Source of the DNA: an uncultured Oscillospiraceae bacterium
GTDB taxonomy: Bacteria; Bacillota; Clostridia; Oscillospirales; Acutalibacteraceae
Length of the DNA: 64,000 nt
Assembly: GCA_949283785.1 (NCBI GenBank)
Contig: CASDTR010000012.1
Location: forward strand, 1-64,000
Direction of reading: 5' to 3'
The notes beneath the pieces were generated by a model. The model saw only the letters and a program-made list of their open reading frames with translations, was not told the DNA's origin and ran no database searches. Positions within the stretch are counted from its first letter, which is position 1. Every line of letters starts with the position of its first letter. The position numbers were made by a program, and so were the translations under genes. Shown here one piece after another: positions 60,932 to 64,000 of the stretch.

Positions 60932-63124
60932 TTAATCTGCAAAGCAAATTACTTCATTGGTGCGCACCGTGCATTCCTTTCCGTTGACTTTCACAAGGCA
61001 CTCCTTTTCTCTTTCATGGCCGACCCTGAGCCTTGTAACCTTTCCGTTCAAAAATTCAAAGGAAACCTTAAAGCCTCCCTTTGCTCTCATTCCCTTTACT
61101 TCTCCCGAAGTCCAGCTTTCGGGAAGAGCGGGAAGGACGTCGATAAAGCCGTAATGGGACTGCATGAGCATTTCGCTTACGGCCGCCATGATTCCGAAAT
61201 TCCCGTCGATTTGAAAAGGTGGATGAGCGCACAGATAATTGGGATAGGTTCCGCCTGCGTTCCTGTAGTCAAGAGCTGCCGAGGGCTCCACGGGATTCAA
61301 ATGGCGTTTTATGAGCTCGAGAGCTTTTTCGCCGTCGCGGAGCCTCGCGTACTGGTTCGCTTTCCAGGCGATGCTCCAGCCCGTTCCTCCGTGTCCTCTT
61401 ACGGCAAGGCTCTTTCTTACGGCCTCGTCATATTTCCCGTCAAAGTTAAGGGATGCGGGATGATTAAAATAAAGATGTGAGATGTGGCGGTGCTTTACCT
61501 CGTGTTCTTTGTATTCCCTGTCCCATTCAAGTATCCTGCCGTCTGAGCCTATCTGCGGTTTTCGCAGTCTTTTGAGAGCTTCTTCCGCTTTTTTGCAAAG
61601 CTCCCCCTTCGTTCCCAGAACACAGCAGCAATCTATATAATTTCTGAAAAGTCCTTCTATTACAGAGTTATCCATGGCGGAGCCGCAGCACAATGCGCGG
61701 CGCATTCCGAACTTCACATAGGAGTTTTCGGGAGAGGCCGAGGGGATAACCGTAAGGCTGCCGTCATATTCCTCTAAATTGGCTAAATAAAATCTGACTG
61801 CGCCCTCAATTACAGGCATGGCCGTATTCCTGAGATACTCCGTATCCCCCGTATACTGATAATGCTCATACAGCGGCAGGCAAAGCCACCCCGCCGCTCC
61901 CATGAACCAGGCATACTGGCTCGGGTCTGATCTGCGTCCGTTGCCCACGGGCGTCGTCATGTTCCAGACATCCGAATTGTGGAAAGCGCACCAGCCCTCT
62001 GTGCCGAACAGCTCCTTCGCCGTCCTTTCTCCGCTCTCTTTAAGCCTTGAAACAAAGGATATGAGTGGCTCGATACATTCTCCCAGTCCGACCTGCTCGG
62101 CTCCCCAGTAGTTCATCTGGAGATTAATGTTCATGGTATACCCGCACTTCCAAACAGGCTCGGGGCTTTCGTTCCAAATGCCCTGCAAATTGGCGGGCAT
62201 CGACCCGCAGCGCGAGCTTGATATGAGCAGATATTTTCCGAAATTAAACAGCGTCTCGCTCTTATCCGCCGTGTCGTCGCCGTGAAGGCTCAGGCTGCTC
62301 AGAGAGTAAAGGCTTGAGTAATCCTCAATGTGCCTCTCCCTTACGGACTCAAAGCCGAGACTGAGGGCTCTTTCAGTAACGGCACATATTTTCTCAGCAT
62401 TTGCTTTCACATCATAAAAATCGGTGACACCGGAAAAATATATTTCTATAAATGAGGCTCCCGTTATTTTTATTCCGCCGTCAGCCTCCCTTTTGCCGTC
62501 GCTCCTTATCTTTATGCTGCAATAATACTTTATCGTTCCCTCTCCCGAGGCAAAACTCACGGGATAACACTTATCGGGACACCTGCCGCCAAAGACGATT
62601 TCGCTGTCAGTACAGCTCTTTTCACAGAAGAGGGCGGGCTCAAAATCAACGATCCTTGTAAGAATATTGCCGTCGGCTCTTATCTTTAAACCGAGAACCA
62701 TATCCGCGTTGGAGCAAAAACACTGCTCCTCAACGGAAGCTCCCCCTTCCCTGTAAAAAGCGCTCACTGTCGCCTTTTCCAAATCAAGCTCCCTTGCGTA
62801 ATCCTCGCGCTGAACGTTTTCCGATCTTATGTATAGATTTCCTAAAGGGACATATGCCTCCGAATCGTCGCCGTAAAAGTATTTTCTCAGGAGCTTCGCC
62901 GTTTTTCCCGGTTTTCCGTCCTTGGCCGCACTGCGCACAAGACTTATCTTATCAGCTGCGAAACCCTTTCCTTTATTCCTGCCGTTTCCGCTCCAGAGGG
63001 AATCCAAATTAAGTGATATTTTCCCGTTTTGGTCTGCGTAATACATGCCGCCGAAAAATCCGTTGCCCACGGGGTAGGCCTCCTCAAAATACGCAGCGGG
63101 TGATGAAAATAATATTTTATTCAT
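60932..63124 (-). CDS. GH95 alpha-L-fucosidase/galactosidase, intracellular
   Basis: A 730-residue GH95 enzyme. N-terminal NLDSLWSG and PLGNLYI, the barrel motifs [32 protein letters not shown] and [18 protein letters not shown], and the C-terminal [19 protein letters not shown] (carrying the conserved catalytic Asp) are present. There is no signal peptide. It is the first gene of the operon; ATG 63124 follows AAGAAGGGA and is preferred to 63151. It cleaves terminal fucose from imported glycans, or another sugar. Confidence 0.92.
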   Translation of the reverse strand: MNKILFSSPAAYFEEAYPVGNGFFGGMYYADQNGKISLNLDSLWSGNGRNKGKGFAADKISLVRSAAKDGKPGKTAKLLRKYFYGDDSEAYVPLGNLYIRSENVQREDYARELDLEKATVSAFYREGGASVEEQCFCSNADMVLGLKIRADGNILTRIVDFEPALFCEKSCTDSEIVFGGRCPDKCYPVSFASGEGTIKYYCSIKIRSDGKREADGGIKITGASFIEIYFSGVTDFYDVKANAEKICAVTERALSLGFESVRERHIEDYSSLYSLSSLSLHGDDTADKSETLFNFGKYLLISSSRCGSMPANLQGIWNESPEPVWKCGYTMNINLQMNYWGAEQVGLGECIEPLISFVSRLKESGERTAKELFGTEGWCAFHNSDVWNMTTPVGNGRRSDPSQYAWFMGAAGWLCLPLYEHYQYTGDTEYLRNTAMPVIEGAVRFYLANLEEYDGSLTVIPSASPENSYVKFGMRRALCCGSAMDNSVIEGLFRNYIDCCCVLGTKGELCKKAEEALKRLRKPQIGSDGRILEWDREYKEHEVKHRHISHLYFNHPASLNFDGKYDEAVRKSLAVRGHGGTGWSIAWKANQYARLRDGEKALELIKRHLNPVEPSAALDYRNAGGTYPNYLCAHPPFQIDGNFGIMAAVSEMLMQSHYGFIDVLPALPESWTSGEVKGMRAKGGFKVSFEFLNGKVTRLRVGHEREKECLVKVNGKECTVRTNEVICFAD

Positions 63125-63249
63125 TTTATCCCTTCTTCTTTGTTTTTTCAATTAATAAACGTAAAAAAATTTTCGTTTTGGGAAAAATCATTATATTTTT
63201 TTCTAAAATTGCAATAAATCACAACAAATAATTGTAACATTACTTAAAT

Positions 63250-63278
63250 ATTTTATACTGCTGCAATAAATTAGACAA
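63250..63278 (-). promoter_or_regulatory. Promoter of the GH95 operon
   Basis: On the minus strand TTGTCT (63273-63278), a 17-nt spacer and TAAAAT (63250-63255). Two copies of GCAATAAAT (63211-63219 and 63263-63271) sit in the intergenic region; the second lies inside the promoter spacer, a candidate ROK operator. Confidence 0.55.
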
Positions 63279-63401
63279 GTTTGTAATATGGAGCTTTTAT
63301 ATGGTATTTTGTATCCATACGCTGACGGATACGATCTGAATACGGTTGACTAATCTTAAAAACTTTGTTAAAGTGGGTTTAATAAATAAAGGGAGGCGAA
63401 A

Positions 63402-64000
63402 ATCACGGAAAATCAGGCTTTAAAGAAAATCAAAACCGAAAACCTCAATATCATCTGCGGCTATATGCGCACGGCAAGGAAAGCCACCCTTCCCGAAATC
63501 ACGGAAAATACAGGGTTCAGTTTCCCAACGGTAAAGAAGCTTGTGACGCTGGGAGTAAGCCACGGCGTTTTTTCTGTCTGCGAGGAGAAAAACGTTTCCG
63601 AAAAAGCAGGAAGAAGAGCTCAGGTCTACAAAATAAATCCTCAATATATGTATCTTGCCGTCATCGTAATCGACATCGACACGATTTTTACAAGAGTTTA
63701 CGATTTTTGCCTTGATACCGTCTGCTCCCGCCAAAGAGAGATCTTTGACCCCTGTGCGCTCAGCATCATCGACGAGGAAACGGATATGATTTTTAAAACC
63801 TACAAAAACCTCAGATCTCTCGTCATGGTCCTTCCCGCCCCCATCTTCAAAGGGAAAATCAGAAAGAATTTCAGACTTCCGTCCCTTGAAGGAATAGATT
63901 TCAGAGAAAGGTTCGCCGATAAAACCAATGCTCTGATAAAAGTGGAAAACGATATGAACATCCTCACCCTCTCCGCTTTGAGGGATGAGCGGGTGGAAAA
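63402..64000 (+). CDS. ROK-family transcriptional regulator (3' end outside window)
   Basis: A partial ROK repressor: winged helix ATLPEITENTGFSFPTVKKLVTLG, then a sugar-kinase-like fold with IVIDIDTIFTRVYDF, VLPAPIFKGK and FADKTNALIKVENDMN. The frame is bounded upstream by a TAA and contains no ATG, GTG or TTG before the helix; the GGGAGG site lies six bases before ATC at 63402, so an unusual start or an error is implied. It is divergent from the fucosidase operon and likely regulates it. Confidence 0.8.
   Translation, partial: MTENQALKKIKTENLNIICGYMRTARKATLPEITENTGFSFPTVKKLVTLGVSHGVFSVCEEKNVSEKAGRRAQVYKINPQYMYLAVIVIDIDTIFTRVYDFCLDTVCSRQREIFDPCALSIIDEETDMIFKTYKNLRSLVMVLPAPIFKGKIRKNFRLPSLEGIDFRERFADKTNALIKVENDMNILTLSALRDERVE

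Overview
The window looks like chromosomal DNA of an anaerobic, endospore-forming member of the Clostridia, probably a gut Oscillospirales/Eubacteriales-type organism. The reasons are the spore-coat cotJ cluster, a Rex redox repressor beside an aconitase/isocitrate dehydrogenase pair, reverse-type rubrerythrin, intracellular glycan-degrading enzymes with ROK and GPH-family partners, consensus sigma-A promoters and many rho-independent terminators. Host genes have moderate GC. A roughly 5 kb island at 19.4-24.5 kb is visibly more AT-rich.

Layout. 1-1982 (minus): a cell-wall GH18 protein with 70-residue SH3 repeats, cut by the window edge. 2413-8702 (minus): a six-gene polyamine operon (speD, speA, speE, speB, carboxyspermidine dehydrogenase, carboxyspermidine decarboxylase). 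A perfect sigma-A promoter, a large multi-stem leader RNA and a strong intrinsic terminator precede speD. 9361-13154 (plus): acn-icd-rex. 13370-19341: a lipoprotein, a two-component system, a GHL10 lipoprotein, two small genes and rubrerythrin with a Fur/PerR-like operator. 19.4-24.5 kb: an island with a single-chain restriction-modification enzyme, a decapitated serine recombinase and an XRE regulator. 24.5-31.9 kb: transporters (one with a long His-rich tail), hydrolases, a possible ADP-ribosyltransferase-fold protein and a MITE-like repeat. 32.2 kb: tRNA-Ser(GGA). 32.5-37.5 kb: cotJA-cotJB-cotJC. 37.6-49.6 kb: a lipid kinase, a glycosidase, an esterase, an AgrA/AgrC-like pair, and a LysR/cupin/flavodoxin/aldo-keto reductase/CMD/ECF cluster. 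49.7-54.4 kb: a TetR-controlled operon with flavin-reductase-like, SDR and DUF1295 proteins. 54.6-64 kb: a carbohydrate locus (two metallophosphoesterases, DUF4965 protein, MFS carrier, GH95 fucosidase) with a divergent ROK regulator.

The main discovery candidate is in cotJC, the spore-coat manganese-catalase gene. It is split by a 3,867-bp element (33225-37092) into a 60-codon 5' part and a 144-codon 3' part. Both junctions carry the 9-bp direct repeat TATAGGTAC. Precise recombination between the copies restores a continuous, in-frame 204-codon cotJC across its metal-ligand motif. The element encodes a large serine recombinase, a 54-residue SHOCT-like partner (candidate directionality factor) and a secreted GH43 enzyme. 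Its inner ends form an 18-bp imperfect dyad, as expected of an attP site. It has the architecture of a non-phage skin-like intervening element that would be excised in the mother cell during sporulation.

The second candidate is the roughly 360-nt transcript unit in front of speD. It has three nested long-range stems plus several hairpins, ends in an attenuator-like terminator, and sits upstream of an operon that encodes both known spermidine routes.
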